Positions 1 through 8,245 are shown, counted from the first letter of the stretch. The stretch: DNA of 13,955 nucleotides from CAYMQB01 sp964392665 (GCA_964392665.1 CAYMQB010000056.1:1-13955); one strand, 5' to 3'. Program-made: numbers and translations. Notes: generated from the sequence alone by a model not told the origin.

Positions 1-2374
1 AACTATCTACTGTCAATACCGGCGCATATACTGTTATAGATGGATGTGATGTCCATATGCTATCATTTGTGTCATGGGCATCGAAATCAAATACGGCTGT
101 GTAACTATCAGGACAATCATTGGTTATGGATAAAGTATATGGAACAGAACCCAATGCAGAATCTCCAGCTGCTATGTCTCCATACCAGCTGGAATCAACG
201 GAAATGCTTATGTATGGATCTGACAAAGAAAGAAGAGCATAAACCCCATTTGCAGTGGCATTTCCAAAGTTTTGAACCCATATGTCCCAATCAATCGTTT
301 CACCAGGGTTGGGTATTCCATCACCATTACCTCCACCAACATCATTTATGGTCGATTTTAGATAACCTACATAAGGTCCACTGGAAAGTGCTAATATAAC
401 GCCATAGTATGGCTCCAGGTTATAACCCGTAACAGTAATAAATACAGAATCACCTCCGATTGTGTTTACAGGCAGGGTTGCATTTCCACCAGCAGTATAA
501 GCGGTAACAAGTGAATCCGATGACTTCACTATTGCTGCAACAAGTGCACTATCAACAGGACTACCACTTACTGTTACATTTACCGGGATACTGTATGGAC
601 CTACAGGAATTACAGCAGGATGAGTAACCGTTAGGTGTTGAGGAACTTCTGTCCATACCATCATTGATGGGTCTCCAAAACAATTGTATTCTTCATAATA
701 ATACTGCTCCATCGAACCAGCTAAATAGACATGATAAAGCCCTGCATCTTGCATTCCAGCAAGCCAACTTATGTTATTCACAAAAAATTCGTAGAACATA
801 CCTCTTTCGAGTGTATCATCCTCGGTCCAATAACTGTATGTAGAGGCACCCCAGAAACTGATTGCTCCTTTGTTTGCAACTCTTACCCAGGTTTCCCCAA
901 AACATTCGCTTGAGTATCCAAAATCACCGGTTAGACAGGCATGACTGCAAACCATAGGGTACATATCGAGATTGGTAAGGCTCTGCACATCCGATTGGTT
1001 AAAAGGAGGACCATCTGCCCAACCCTGCTCAGAACCGTGACCGGAGTATATTGCAAGAGAACGACCATCATTCAGCGCATCCTTCACGTCCTGTGTTGTA
1101 GCACCGTAGTAATACCAGAGGCTGTCGCAGGTATATCCGGCCGGTCCGAGGTAAGTTTGAATAACATGCCTGTGTGAACCTTCCGAAATATTGTGATTAT
1201 CCGAAGAAGCCATAAAAACTGCTTTCTTTATCCAGTCCGTTCCATTGGTCCAGTTTGTTTGTTCATAATCCATAACCTTTCCAACCTCAATATCTAACTG
1301 GGTTCCTGTTTCAGCAGAAAATCTCCCAAGCCATAAATCAGGAAAATAATCGGAACCAGAAATAGCAGCATAGTAAAGGTCTGTAACAGAACCAGTTTCC
1401 GTTCCTATGAATGCTGGAATCTGCGCCTCATCCCCCACAAGTAAAACAAACTGAGGTGGAATTGGCCAGTTGTTGTAAGCATCCTGAATATATGATTGAA
1501 TGTTCGTTGTTGTAGGACCCCCGGGAATATCCGATGTTTTTGTAACCGTTACATAATAACCTTTTTGTTTCTTCCAGTTCGCAAAAGGAGTTATGTTGCC
1601 TACAAATGCATCATAACAAATAATAAGATATCCTATCGGTATTGCAGGATAATCAACCATAGATTCAAGAATTCCATAATTCAGCACAGAACCTTTCAGA
1701 AAACTATCGAACTTCGAACTCCCGTACTTTTTTAGTCTGTTTACTGTATAAGCAATATTCGGATGACGAAAACTGATCTCGAAACTAATCGAAGTTTTTA
1801 ATCTTGTCTCTCCTGTTTTTGGATTGTATGCAACAGGATTTACTTCGAGAATAAAGAGCCGGTGTTCTCTTACAATACCCGCCTCCTTTATCCTAACCAT
1901 TTTTGGGGGATTAAATATATCTTGAGAATAAAATTTATCATCGTAATTGAATTCCGCACCTTCAAGCGCACCAGGAATTTTTGGAATTGGAGCCTGTGTA
2001 GGATAAACAGGTTTTTCAATAAATGCACTTTTTGTGCTTACATTCTTAATTACTATCACAGGTTCTGCTCCAAACGGAACTTCGATAAATGTTCTATAAC
2101 ATGGAAGTTGCGGATTTCCTATTTCGCCAGTAGAGCGAGAACCGGGGAAACTTAAGAATGTGAATTCCCCATTCTTTGTATTACGAATCTTCGATTCGAC
2201 GTCACTAATGGAAAAAGTCACTTCTATTCCACTAACGGTCGAAGAAACTATGTCAATTTCAGGCTTTTCTACTTTACCTGTCTTAAAAACGCTTTCAGCA
2301 TTCAAAATAGAGAATGCTGAAAAAACACAGAAAAACATAATCAAGACAACGACGAAAACATTAGAACTTTTCAT
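1..2374 (-). CDS. Secreted gingipain-type cysteine protease (peptidase family C25), 3' end outside window
   Basis: The minus-strand frame is open from an ATG at 2372-2374 to the window edge, about 791 codons with no stop. The start is supported by an AAGGAGG ribosome site 6 nt upstream. Residues 1-27 form a signal peptide: Lys near the N-terminus, a hydrophobic core, and a likely cleavage after LNA. Residues about 28-240 look like the C25 propeptide. Residues about 245-570 are the catalytic domain, starting at GYLIICYDAF. The catalytic pair is visible: His446 in YSGHGSEQGW and Cys480 in SHACLTG. They are 34 residues apart, close to the gingipain spacing. An Ig-like domain follows, then from about residue 690 a CARDB-like domain opening with NGDGIPNPGE. 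The product is probably exported and may carry a C-terminal sorting or anchoring domain beyond the window. Family membership is secure; the substrate and Arg/Lys specificity cannot be read from the sequence. Confidence 0.9.
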   Translation of the reverse strand, partial: MKSSNVFVVVLIMFFCVFSAFSILNAESVFKTGKVEKPEIDIVSSTVSGIEVTFSISDVESKIRNTKNGEFTFLSFPGSRSTGEIGNPQLPCYRTFIEVPFGAEPVIVIKNVSTKSAFIEKPVYPTQAPIPKIPGALEGAEFNYDDKFYSQDIFNPPKMVRIKEAGIVREHRLFILEVNPVAYNPKTGETRLKTSISFEISFRHPNIAYTVNRLKKYGSSKFDSFLKGSVLNYGILESMVDYPAIPIGYLIICYDAFVGNITPFANWKKQKGYYVTVTKTSDIPGGPTTTNIQSYIQDAYNNWPIPPQFVLLVGDEAQIPAFIGTETGSVTDLYYAAISGSDYFPDLWLGRFSAETGTQLDIEVGKVMDYEQTNWTNGTDWIKKAVFMASSDNHNISEGSHRHVIQTYLGPAGYTCDSLWYYYGATTQDVKDALNDGRSLAIYSGHGSEQGWADGPPFNQSDVQSLTNLDMYPMVCSHACLTGDFGYSSECFGETWVRVANKGAISFWGASTYSYWTEDDTLERGMFYEFFVNNISWLAGMQDAGLYHVYLAGSMEQYYYEEYNCFGDPSMMVWTEVPQHLTVTHPAVIPVGPYSIPVNVTVSGSPVDSALVAAIVKSSDSLVTAYTAGGNATLPVNTIGGDSVFITVTGYNLEPYYGVILALSSGPYVGYLKSTINDVGGGNGDGIPNPGETIDWDIWVQNFGNATANGVYALLSLSDPYISISVDSSWYGDIAAGDSALGSVPYTLSITNDCPDSYTAVFDFDAHDTNDSIWTSHPSITVYAPVLTVDS

Positions 2375-2536
2375 TCCAACCTCCTTATAAAATAGTCAAA
2401 GATATAGCTATTAAGTTGTTGTAATATAAACTGTTGTTCAATGGGATTGGTTTTACATCTAATCCACCTTCAATATAGTGCTCTGCTTTCTTTTTGGATT
2501 TTCTATTTCTTACAATCATAAACTCATAGAACTAAT

Positions 2537-2571
2537 ATGACCTCAGCCGGCTCGTATTTCGTTGAGGTCAT
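2537..2571. repeat. Inverted repeat between tRNA-Gln and the C25 protease gene
   Basis: A perfect 9-bp stem, ATGACCTCA (2537-2545) and TGAGGTCAT (2563-2571), encloses a 17-nt loop. The segment CAGCCGG inside the loop side can alternatively pair, imperfectly, with CTCGGCTG at 2583-2590. A T-run follows only on the plus strand, while the genes run on the minus strand, so this is not a normal terminator for them. It may be a leader structure of the protease mRNA, a DNA-binding site, or chance. Confidence 0.35.
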
Positions 2572-2627
2572 CAATTTTTCAGCTCGGCTGCAATTCTATC
2601 AGAAAGATATGCAAAAAACTCTTCATT

Positions 2628-2701
2628 TGGCTGGGGAGCAGGGATTCGAACCCCAATAACGAGATCCAGAGCCTCGCGTCTTGCCATTAGACGACTCCCC
2701 A
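2628..2701 (-). tRNA. tRNA-Gln (anticodon CTG), CCA encoded
   Basis: The reverse complement folds as a standard cloverleaf. The acceptor is TGGGGAG/CTCCCCA, the T arm contains GGTTCGAAT, and the anticodon stem CGAGG/TCTCG encloses the loop CTCTGGA, giving anticodon CTG. The discriminator base is G and the CCA end is encoded. It lies 19 bp downstream of tRNA-Glu, with no clear promoter between them, so the two are probably co-transcribed. Confidence 0.95.
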
Positions 2702-2720
2702 CCAATTACTTAACAAAAAG

Positions 2721-2794
2721 TAGCGCTATGGGGATTCGAACCCCAGTCTCCTGGCTGAGAACCAGATGTCCTGACCGGACTAGACGATAGCGCC
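2721..2794 (-). tRNA. tRNA-Glu (anticodon CTC), overlapping the end of gltX
   Basis: The acceptor is GGCGCTA/TAGCGCT with a G-U first pair. The D arm contains TCGTCTAG, typical of tRNA-Glu. The loop TTCTCAG gives anticodon CTC, and the T arm is GGTTCGAAT. No CCA is encoded. The first 15 nt of the tRNA are also the last codons and the stop of gltX (2780-2794), so gltX and its own tRNA must share a transcript or at least share sequence. Confidence 0.95.
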
Positions 2795-4264
2795 ATTTGA
2801 TTCATTATAAGAAATTCTAATATATTTTAAGGCTTTTGTCAAGCGATTTATCACAATTTTTTTACCCAGAACTTCCAATAATTCAAAGAGTCCGGGACCC
2901 ACTGTCATACCTGTTACAGCAAGTCTCACAGGATGAATCAATTTGGCTGGCTTTACTGCGAGCTGTTCCGAAAGATGCCGAAATACGTCTTCCAAATACG
3001 CTTTTGAAAAATCATCATTTTTTTCAAACATATTAAGTATTGCTTTTATATAGTTAATTGATTCTTTGGTAAAATGTTTTTTCACACCTTTTTCTTCATA
3101 TTCATTAACATCTTCGAAGAAGTATGAGCCATATTTCACAAAGTCCGTTAACTTGCGCATTCTCTTTTTTAATACATTCACAAAACGAACAACATAATCC
3201 ATCCTAATGTCTATCGTATTCTGTTCCAACCATCCTTTCTTGGTTAAGAACGGTATAACTCTCTGTACCAAATCGTCATCGTTCATCTCGTTTATGTAAA
3301 CGCCATTCATCCATTCAAGTTTCTCTATATCAAAAATGGCAGCTTTTTTGCTTATTCTATCAAGATTAAAATTTTCTATGATTTCTTTTTTGCTCATTAA
3401 TTCCCTGTCTTCACCTGGAGACCACCCAAGAAGTGCAAGAAAGTTGAAAAGCGCTTCATGGAGAAATCCCATGCCTTTATACTCCGTTACAGAAACTGCA
3501 CCATGCCTTTTAGAAAGTTTACTTCTGTCTTCTCCAAGTATAAGCGGAAGATGTGCATATGCAGGAGGATTAAGACCCAATGCTTCACAAAGCATTAACT
3601 GCTTAGGAGTATTAGGAATATGGTCTTCACCCCTTATGTTGTGACTAATTTCCATTTCAAAATCATCCACAACTACGGCAAGATTGTAAGTAGGAGTCCC
3701 ATCGGATTTGAAGATAACGAAATCCTCGATTTCATCATTTTTCTTTTTAATTTCACCGTGAATAATATCAAGGAAGGAAGTTGTACCTTCCGGGACAAGA
3801 AATCTAAGTGCTTTGGGCCTGCCCTCTTTTTCATATTTCTCTTTAGTATCATTATTTAAGTGTAAGCATCGTCGGTCATACTTCCAATCCTCTTTCTTTT
3901 TTCTGGCTGTTTCTCTTCGCTCTGCAAGTTCCTCTGGAGAACAGTAACAATAATAGGCTTTACCTTCCTTGTGGAGTTTGTTGGCATATTTCCGATAAAC
4001 TTCCAGCCTTTCTGATTGAAAAATAGGACCTTCGTCCCAATCAATTCCAAGCCAGGATAATCCGTCAATAATTGATTTTACCATTTCTTTGCTCGAGCGC
4101 GCAATATCCGTATCTTCTATGCGAAGAATAAATTTGCCCTTTCTATTCCTTGCAAACAGCCAATTGTAAAGCGCAGCCCTTGCTGTGCCGAGATGAAGAT
4201 ATCCCGTGGGACTTGGAGCAATCCTCACCCTTACACCATTGCCTACTCTCTTTAACTTTGTCAT
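2780..4264 (-). CDS. gltX: Glutamyl-tRNA synthetase
   Basis: This cytoplasmic class I aminoacyl-tRNA synthetase attaches glutamate to tRNA-Glu. Its 494 residues are normal for the bacterial enzyme. Visible motifs are the N-terminal RIAPSPTG with the HIGH-type HLGT at 24-27, and the KMSKS-type KLSKR at 249-253. Cys106, Cys108, Cys133 and His135 match the CxC...CxH zinc site of the E. coli enzyme, with the same 25-residue spacing. The C-terminal half is the anticodon-binding helical domain. No good ribosome site precedes the ATG; instead a 5-codon mini-ORF (4264-4281) ends in TAATG, overlapping the start. The family would normally end near ALKYI. The last 11 residues here run into the tRNA-Glu gene and stop at the TAG of its D arm. 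It could be a non-discriminating enzyme that also charges the neighbouring tRNA-Gln, but the sequence read by eye does not settle this. Confidence 0.97.
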   Translation of the reverse strand: MTKLKRVGNGVRVRIAPSPTGYLHLGTARAALYNWLFARNRKGKFILRIEDTDIARSSKEMVKSIIDGLSWLGIDWDEGPIFQSERLEVYRKYANKLHKEGKAYYCYCSPEELAERRETARKKKEDWKYDRRCLHLNNDTKEKYEKEGRPKALRFLVPEGTTSFLDIIHGEIKKKNDEIEDFVIFKSDGTPTYNLAVVVDDFEMEISHNIRGEDHIPNTPKQLMLCEALGLNPPAYAHLPLILGEDRSKLSKRHGAVSVTEYKGMGFLHEALFNFLALLGWSPGEDRELMSKKEIIENFNLDRISKKAAIFDIEKLEWMNGVYINEMNDDDLVQRVIPFLTKKGWLEQNTIDIRMDYVVRFVNVLKKRMRKLTDFVKYGSYFFEDVNEYEEKGVKKHFTKESINYIKAILNMFEKNDDFSKAYLEDVFRHLSEQLAVKPAKLIHPVRLAVTGMTVGPGLFELLEVLGKKIVINRLTKALKYIRISYNESNGAIV

Positions 4265-4330
4265 TACGAGTTTTCGGTCATAATCACTGCCGAAGCAATC
4301 TCATTTTCGTAACTTCCATACACATTCCAC

Positions 4331-4467
4331 CACAGAAACACAGAGCACACAGAGAAAACATTTGTTTCAGGGTTTTATGTCTCATGTCTGATGTCTTCGG
4401 TCTCTGGTCTCATTTTCACAATTTCCTAATTTCGTAATTTCGCCTTCAGGTGTTAGGTCTGTGGTCT
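4331..4467. repeat. Phased short-repeat tract upstream of gltX
   Basis: This intergenic tract has several short periodicities, given here as plus-strand words. CACAGAG occurs at 4339 and 4348, 9 bp apart, with a related CACAGAA at 4331. GTCT occurs at 4379, 4386, 4393, 4400 and 4407, exactly every 7 bp, and again at 4457 and 4464. AATTT occurs at 4420, 4428 and 4436, every 8 bp. The words between the fixed bases vary, so this is not a simple microsatellite. It is probably non-coding; its function is unknown. Confidence 0.6.
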
Positions 4468-4474
4468 GCCTTTC

Positions 4475-4569
4475 TGGCGGAGGGGCGGGGATTCGAACCC
4501 CGGGTGGAGTATTACCCCCACAACCGCTTAGCAGGCGGCTGCCTTCAGCCATCTCGGCCACCCCTCCAG
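4475..4569 (-). tRNA. tRNA-Ser (anticodon GCT), CCA encoded
   Basis: The acceptor is GGAGGGG/CCCCTCC, followed by discriminator G and an encoded CCA. The anticodon stem CCGC/GCGG has the loop CTGCTAA, giving GCT. The long variable arm expected of a serine tRNA is present, and the T arm reads GGTTCGAAT. Its 5' end is 2 nt from the 3' end of tRNA-Ser(TGA), so the pair is one transcription unit. Confidence 0.95.
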
Positions 4570-4571
4570 CG

Positions 4572-4653
4572 GAGGGCGAGGGATTCGAACCCCCAAGGGC
4601 GTGAGCCCGGCGGATTTCAAATCCGCTGCCTTACCTGTTAGGACTAGCCCTCC
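4572..4653 (-). tRNA. tRNA-Ser (anticodon TGA)
   Basis: The acceptor is GGAGGGC/GCCCTCC. The anticodon stem GCGGA/TCCGC encloses TTTGAAA, giving TGA. The variable arm GGGCTCACGCCC forms a clear hairpin, and the T arm reads GGTTCGAAT. The discriminator is G and no CCA is encoded. A promoter-like sequence lies just upstream at 4666-4692. Confidence 0.95.
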
Positions 4654-4665
4654 CAACCAAACCAG

Positions 4666-4692
4666 TCTATATTAGAAATTCTTTATTGTCAA
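4666..4692 (-). promoter_or_regulatory. Putative promoter of the tandem tRNA-Ser genes
   Basis: On the minus strand TTGACA (4692-4687) is separated by 15 bp from TATAGA (4671-4666). The tRNA-Ser(TGA) 5' end is at 4653, so a start near 4659 would leave a leader of a few nucleotides. The -35 box is perfect, but the spacer is shorter than the usual 17 bp. Confidence 0.45.
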
Positions 4693-4715
4693 TATATTTC
4701 TTATTGTAAACACAT

Positions 4716-5996
4716 TCAGGAAAATTTAAACTTTCTTTCAGTGAAGAGCTTAACGCAAATATCCACAACTTCTGGTTCGTATAAGACACCCTTATTCATA
4801 AGTATTTCACTCAATGCCTTATCAATACCAAGAGCAGGACGATAAGGTCTGTTAGATGACATAGCTTCGACTACATCTGCTACAGCCAGTATTTTTGCTT
4901 CAATGGAAATTTTATCGCTTTTCAAACCGGAAGGATAACCGGATCCATTCAACCTTTCATGATGCTGCAACACCACTTCTGAAATTTTCCAGGGAAAATC
5001 AACTCCCTGTAGTATTTCATAGCCGATTCTTGGATGATTTTGGATAAGTTCAAACTCAAATTTCCCAAGTTTACCAGGTTTGCTTAAAATCTCAACAGGT
5101 ATATTTATCTTTCCAATATCATGCAGTAGTCCAGCAATGCGGATCCCCTCAATTCTGTGAGTCGCAAAATTCATTACTTTCGAAATAGCACAAGCAAGTT
5201 CTGAAACACGTCGCTGATGACCCGATGTATAAGGATCTTTTACCTCAACAACATTAGCAATTACCTGTACAGTTCCATTAAGTGTTCTTTTTAATCGTTC
5301 AAAACTATCTTCTAGATCCTCCTCGACCTCTTTGCGTTTTGTAATCTCGTCTTTGAGCAGTTTGTTCGTTGTTGAAAGCCAAATGGTTCTTTTCTTTACG
5401 CTTTCTTCCAACTCATCATGCGTCTTCTTAAGTTCTTTCTCCGCCTTCTTACGTGCGGAAATATCCGTAAATGCAGCAACCGTCCCTATATGTCTTCCGG
5501 TGTCGTCTTTAAGCAAAGAAGCAGATACAACAACATCTACTTTTCTTTCATTACTGCCCCTAAGTTGGCTTTCAAAAGTACCTTTTATGTTTCCATTTTC
5601 TGTCCCCGTTTCATCTATCAAATTTTCAAATTCCGAACTGTCGATAAAATGATAAAGATTCATTACTACCAATTCATCTTCGGTGTAACCTACCATCTTG
5701 GAAAATGCCGGATTCACAAATGACAGTTTTCCCAGAGCATCAACTATTATAATCCCGACCTGCGCAACATTTGTCACAATCCTGTAACGCTCTCTGCTCC
5801 TATACAAAACTTCTTCTGCTGAGTCACGTTCCGTGATGATTCCTGCAAAGGCTTTGTTTGCCATAATACAATATTTGTCCTCAAGATCATGAAGTTTCTC
5901 TCTCAACTCCCCGCAGGTTCTGTCTCTTGATCTTAACTCAGAAAGCAACTCCTGGGTCTTTAAGGAGTTATAGATATCTCTCTTATCAGCATTCAT
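4716..5996 (-). CDS. PAS and HD-GYP domain protein (probable cyclic-di-GMP phosphodiesterase)
   Basis: This is a 426-residue soluble protein with no membrane segment or receiver domain. Residues 15-65 are charged and probably coiled coil. A PAS sensor domain spans about 66-180 (VGIIIVDALGKLSFVNPAF, then the C-terminal cap FTDISARKKAEKEL). A second coiled coil runs about 180-235. The HD-GYP domain spans about 237-420. Metal and active-site residues are present: His260, His292-Asp293 with Lys296, His321, His345-His346, GSGYP at 351-355 and Asp374. An intact HD and GYP motif predicts hydrolysis of cyclic-di-GMP to GMP, tuned by whatever the PAS domain senses. The ATG at 5994-5996 has GGAG 7 nt upstream. 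It lies 54 bp downstream of ligA and could be in the same transcript. Its target process cannot be inferred from the neighbours. Confidence 0.9.
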   Translation of the reverse strand: MNADKRDIYNSLKTQELLSELRSRDRTCGELREKLHDLEDKYCIMANKAFAGIITERDSAEEVLYRSRERYRIVTNVAQVGIIIVDALGKLSFVNPAFSKMVGYTEDELVVMNLYHFIDSSEFENLIDETGTENGNIKGTFESQLRGSNERKVDVVVSASLLKDDTGRHIGTVAAFTDISARKKAEKELKKTHDELEESVKKRTIWLSTTNKLLKDEITKRKEVEEDLEDSFERLKRTLNGTVQVIANVVEVKDPYTSGHQRRVSELACAISKVMNFATHRIEGIRIAGLLHDIGKINIPVEILSKPGKLGKFEFELIQNHPRIGYEILQGVDFPWKISEVVLQHHERLNGSGYPSGLKSDKISIEAKILAVADVVEAMSSNRPYRPALGIDKALSEILMNKGVLYEPEVVDICVKLFTERKFKFS

Positions 5997-6050
5997 TTAT
6001 TATCTCCGCCTGCGCATATGGATCATTGCTTCAGTCAAAATGCATTTTGC

Positions 6051-8051
6051 TTATTTAAGTATTTTCTTTAGTTTTTGCTCATCTATAATCTTTATACCAA
6101 AACTTTTTGCTTTATCGTATTTTGAGCCGGGATTTTCTCCACAAACAACAAAGTCAGTTTTTTTACTCACCGCTGATGTAACAATTCCGCCAAGCGATTC
6201 AATCATTTCCTTCACTCTACTCCTTGTATAGCTCTTCAGACTCCCCGTTAAAACAAAGGTCTTTCCTTGTAAACTATTCCTGCTAACCGACCTCTTTATC
6301 GGAACCATCTTCACACCACTTGTTCTCAATTTTTCTATCTCTCCAAGATTCTCTTTGTTTCCGAAAAATTTAACAATGCTGTCAGCCATAACCGGACCTA
6401 TCTCATCAATGCTTTCCAGTTCATTATATGTGGTTTTCATCAGCCGTTCCATCGAGCGAAAATGTTCTGCAAGGATTCTCGCTGCCTTGACACCCACATA
6501 TCTTATGCCAATTCCAAAAAGCAATCGAGCAAAACCTCTTTGCTTACTTTTCTCTATTGCACTGAGCAAATTCTCAGAAGATTTCTCAGCCATTCTTTCA
6601 AGTTTAACAAGTTGCTCTAACTTAAGTTTATAAATATCGGAAAACTTCGTCACAAGTCCGTTGTCTACAACCTGGCTTATAAGAACAAAACCCAGTCCTT
6701 CTATATCCATTGCATTACGTGTTGAAAAATGCTCGATATTACCCTTTACCTGCGCAGGACAGGAAATATTAACACATCGTATTGCAACTTCGTCCTCGTT
6801 CTGAACAAGTTTTGATCCACAAATCGGGCATCTGTCAGGCATCCTAAATTCCCTTTCTTTGCCCGTCCTTTTGTCAGTAACAACCTTAACCACTTTGGGG
6901 ATTACTTCCCCACCCTTCTCAACAATCACATAATCGCCTACTCTGATATCCTTTCTTCTTATTTCATCCTGATTGTGTAATGTCGACCTTGATACAGTCG
7001 ACCCTGATAACTCTATAGGTTCAAGTGCGGCAACGGGGGTAACTACACCTGTTCTTCCCACGCTTAACACAATATCTACTATTTTTGTTACTGCCTGTAA
7101 AGCAGGATATTTGTAAGCAAATGCCCATCTGGGATGTTTTATTGTCTCTCCCAATTTTTTATGCTGTTCGAAATTGTTTACTTTAATAACCATTCCATCG
7201 ATATCAAAATTCAAACCGTCCCTTTTTGTTTTCCACCCGTTGCAGATTTTAGTAACTTCATCGATATCAACCGCTCGTTTTAAAACCGGCATTACCTTAA
7301 AACCAATATCCTTCAGAGTATTCATTGCATCCCGATGAGTTTCAAAAGGGTGTGGGGACACAACACTATGAACAAAGATGTCCAATTTCCTGTTCGCAAC
7401 AATTTTGGGATTCATATTTTTGATACTTCCTGCTGCAGCGTTTCGTGGATTTGCAAACAGTGGTTCCCCACTATTTTTTCTATCTTCATTCAAATTTTCA
7501 AATACCGAGCGAGGCATATAAACCTCTCCCCTAACTTCTATGTTGCTGATTTTTACTCTCTTTTCAATTAGCTTGAGTGGAATGGAATTTATGGTTTTCA
7601 GGTTTTGCGTTATTTCATCACCAACAATCCCATTTCCTCTTGTAGAACCTCGGAAAAATTTCCCATCTTTGTATTCAAGACTTACTGCAAGTCCATCTAT
7701 TTTCAATTCTACTACATATTCATAATCTTCTTTACCTAAGGTTTTTGCAATTCTTTTGTCAAACTCCCTCAGTTCCTCTTCCGAATAAGTATTTTCGAGA
7801 CTCAGCATAGGAACGCTGTGATTAGTGGAAGGAAAACCACCTATGAGCTCTTCACCAATTCTCTGTGTTGGAGACGTTAGCGTTACCAGTTGAGGATATT
7901 GTTTTTCAATCTTCAGCAGTTCTTCCATCAATTTATCATAATCTCTATCAGAAATGACAGGATCATTCAGAACATAGTACCGATAGTTGTGGTGGTTAAT
8001 CTTTTCTCTTAGTTTCTCAACCTGCTTCTGTATTTTCTTATCTACTAACAT
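6051..8051 (-). CDS. ligA: NAD-dependent DNA ligase
   Basis: This enzyme seals nicks in DNA during replication and repair, using NAD+ as the adenylate donor. Its 666 residues match the usual LigA length. The N-terminal Ia domain (about 1-75) contains YYVLNDPVISDRDYD, which binds NAD. The adenylated lysine is Lys117 in ELKIDG, followed by RGDG-like STRGNG. The OB fold spans about 320-400. The Cys4 zinc finger uses Cys408, Cys411, Cys426 and Cys431. Helix-hairpin-helix repeats span about 440-570, and a BRCT domain about 592-666. The ATG has AAGTGAG just upstream. All expected domains are intact, so this is likely the essential replicative ligase. Confidence 0.98.
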   Translation of the reverse strand: MLVDKKIQKQVEKLREKINHHNYRYYVLNDPVISDRDYDKLMEELLKIEKQYPQLVTLTSPTQRIGEELIGGFPSTNHSVPMLSLENTYSEEELREFDKRIAKTLGKEDYEYVVELKIDGLAVSLEYKDGKFFRGSTRGNGIVGDEITQNLKTINSIPLKLIEKRVKISNIEVRGEVYMPRSVFENLNEDRKNSGEPLFANPRNAAAGSIKNMNPKIVANRKLDIFVHSVVSPHPFETHRDAMNTLKDIGFKVMPVLKRAVDIDEVTKICNGWKTKRDGLNFDIDGMVIKVNNFEQHKKLGETIKHPRWAFAYKYPALQAVTKIVDIVLSVGRTGVVTPVAALEPIELSGSTVSRSTLHNQDEIRRKDIRVGDYVIVEKGGEVIPKVVKVVTDKRTGKEREFRMPDRCPICGSKLVQNEDEVAIRCVNISCPAQVKGNIEHFSTRNAMDIEGLGFVLISQVVDNGLVTKFSDIYKLKLEQLVKLERMAEKSSENLLSAIEKSKQRGFARLLFGIGIRYVGVKAARILAEHFRSMERLMKTTYNELESIDEIGPVMADSIVKFFGNKENLGEIEKLRTSGVKMVPIKRSVSRNSLQGKTFVLTGSLKSYTRSRVKEMIESLGGIVTSAVSKKTDFVVCGENPGSKYDKAKSFGIKIIDEQKLKKILK

Positions 8052-8084
8052 AATCTCACTTAGTAATTATGTGATTAAGCAATT

Positions 8085-8133
8085 TCGTTTTGCTCGTTTA
8101 AATCGTTCGGATCGTCTGACTCGTTTCGATAGT
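8085..8133. repeat. TCGT repeated every 9 bp upstream of ligA
   Basis: On the plus strand TCGT starts at 8085, 8094, 8103, 8112 and 8121, exactly every 9 bp, with TAGT at 8130 as a degraded sixth copy. The five bases between copies differ each time. The rest of the gap (8134-8245) holds no gene that I can support. It contains CACCACGAAG and two TTACAGC/CAGCG-like words that resemble material in the gap upstream of tadA. Confidence 0.7.
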
Positions 8134-8245
8134 TTAGTCGATTAAGCCGTAGCTCGCTTTACACCACGAAGTGAATTTCCTTACAGCGTAGCGTTTGTTT
8201 CACAACCTCAGCGTTTTTGTACACTTTTTTTCTTCAACCTAGAGC

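Noticed and set aside
40..2390. Series of short plus-strand reading frames
   Set aside because: They are antisense to the continuous minus-strand C25 protease frame, which has a signal peptide, catalytic His and Cys, and a ribosome site.
2537..2580. Intrinsic terminator
   Set aside because: The T-run is on the plus strand, and no gene is supported on that strand upstream of it.
4450..4641. Plus-strand reading frame with protein-like ends
   Set aside because: It is the antisense of the two tRNA-Ser genes and has no other support.
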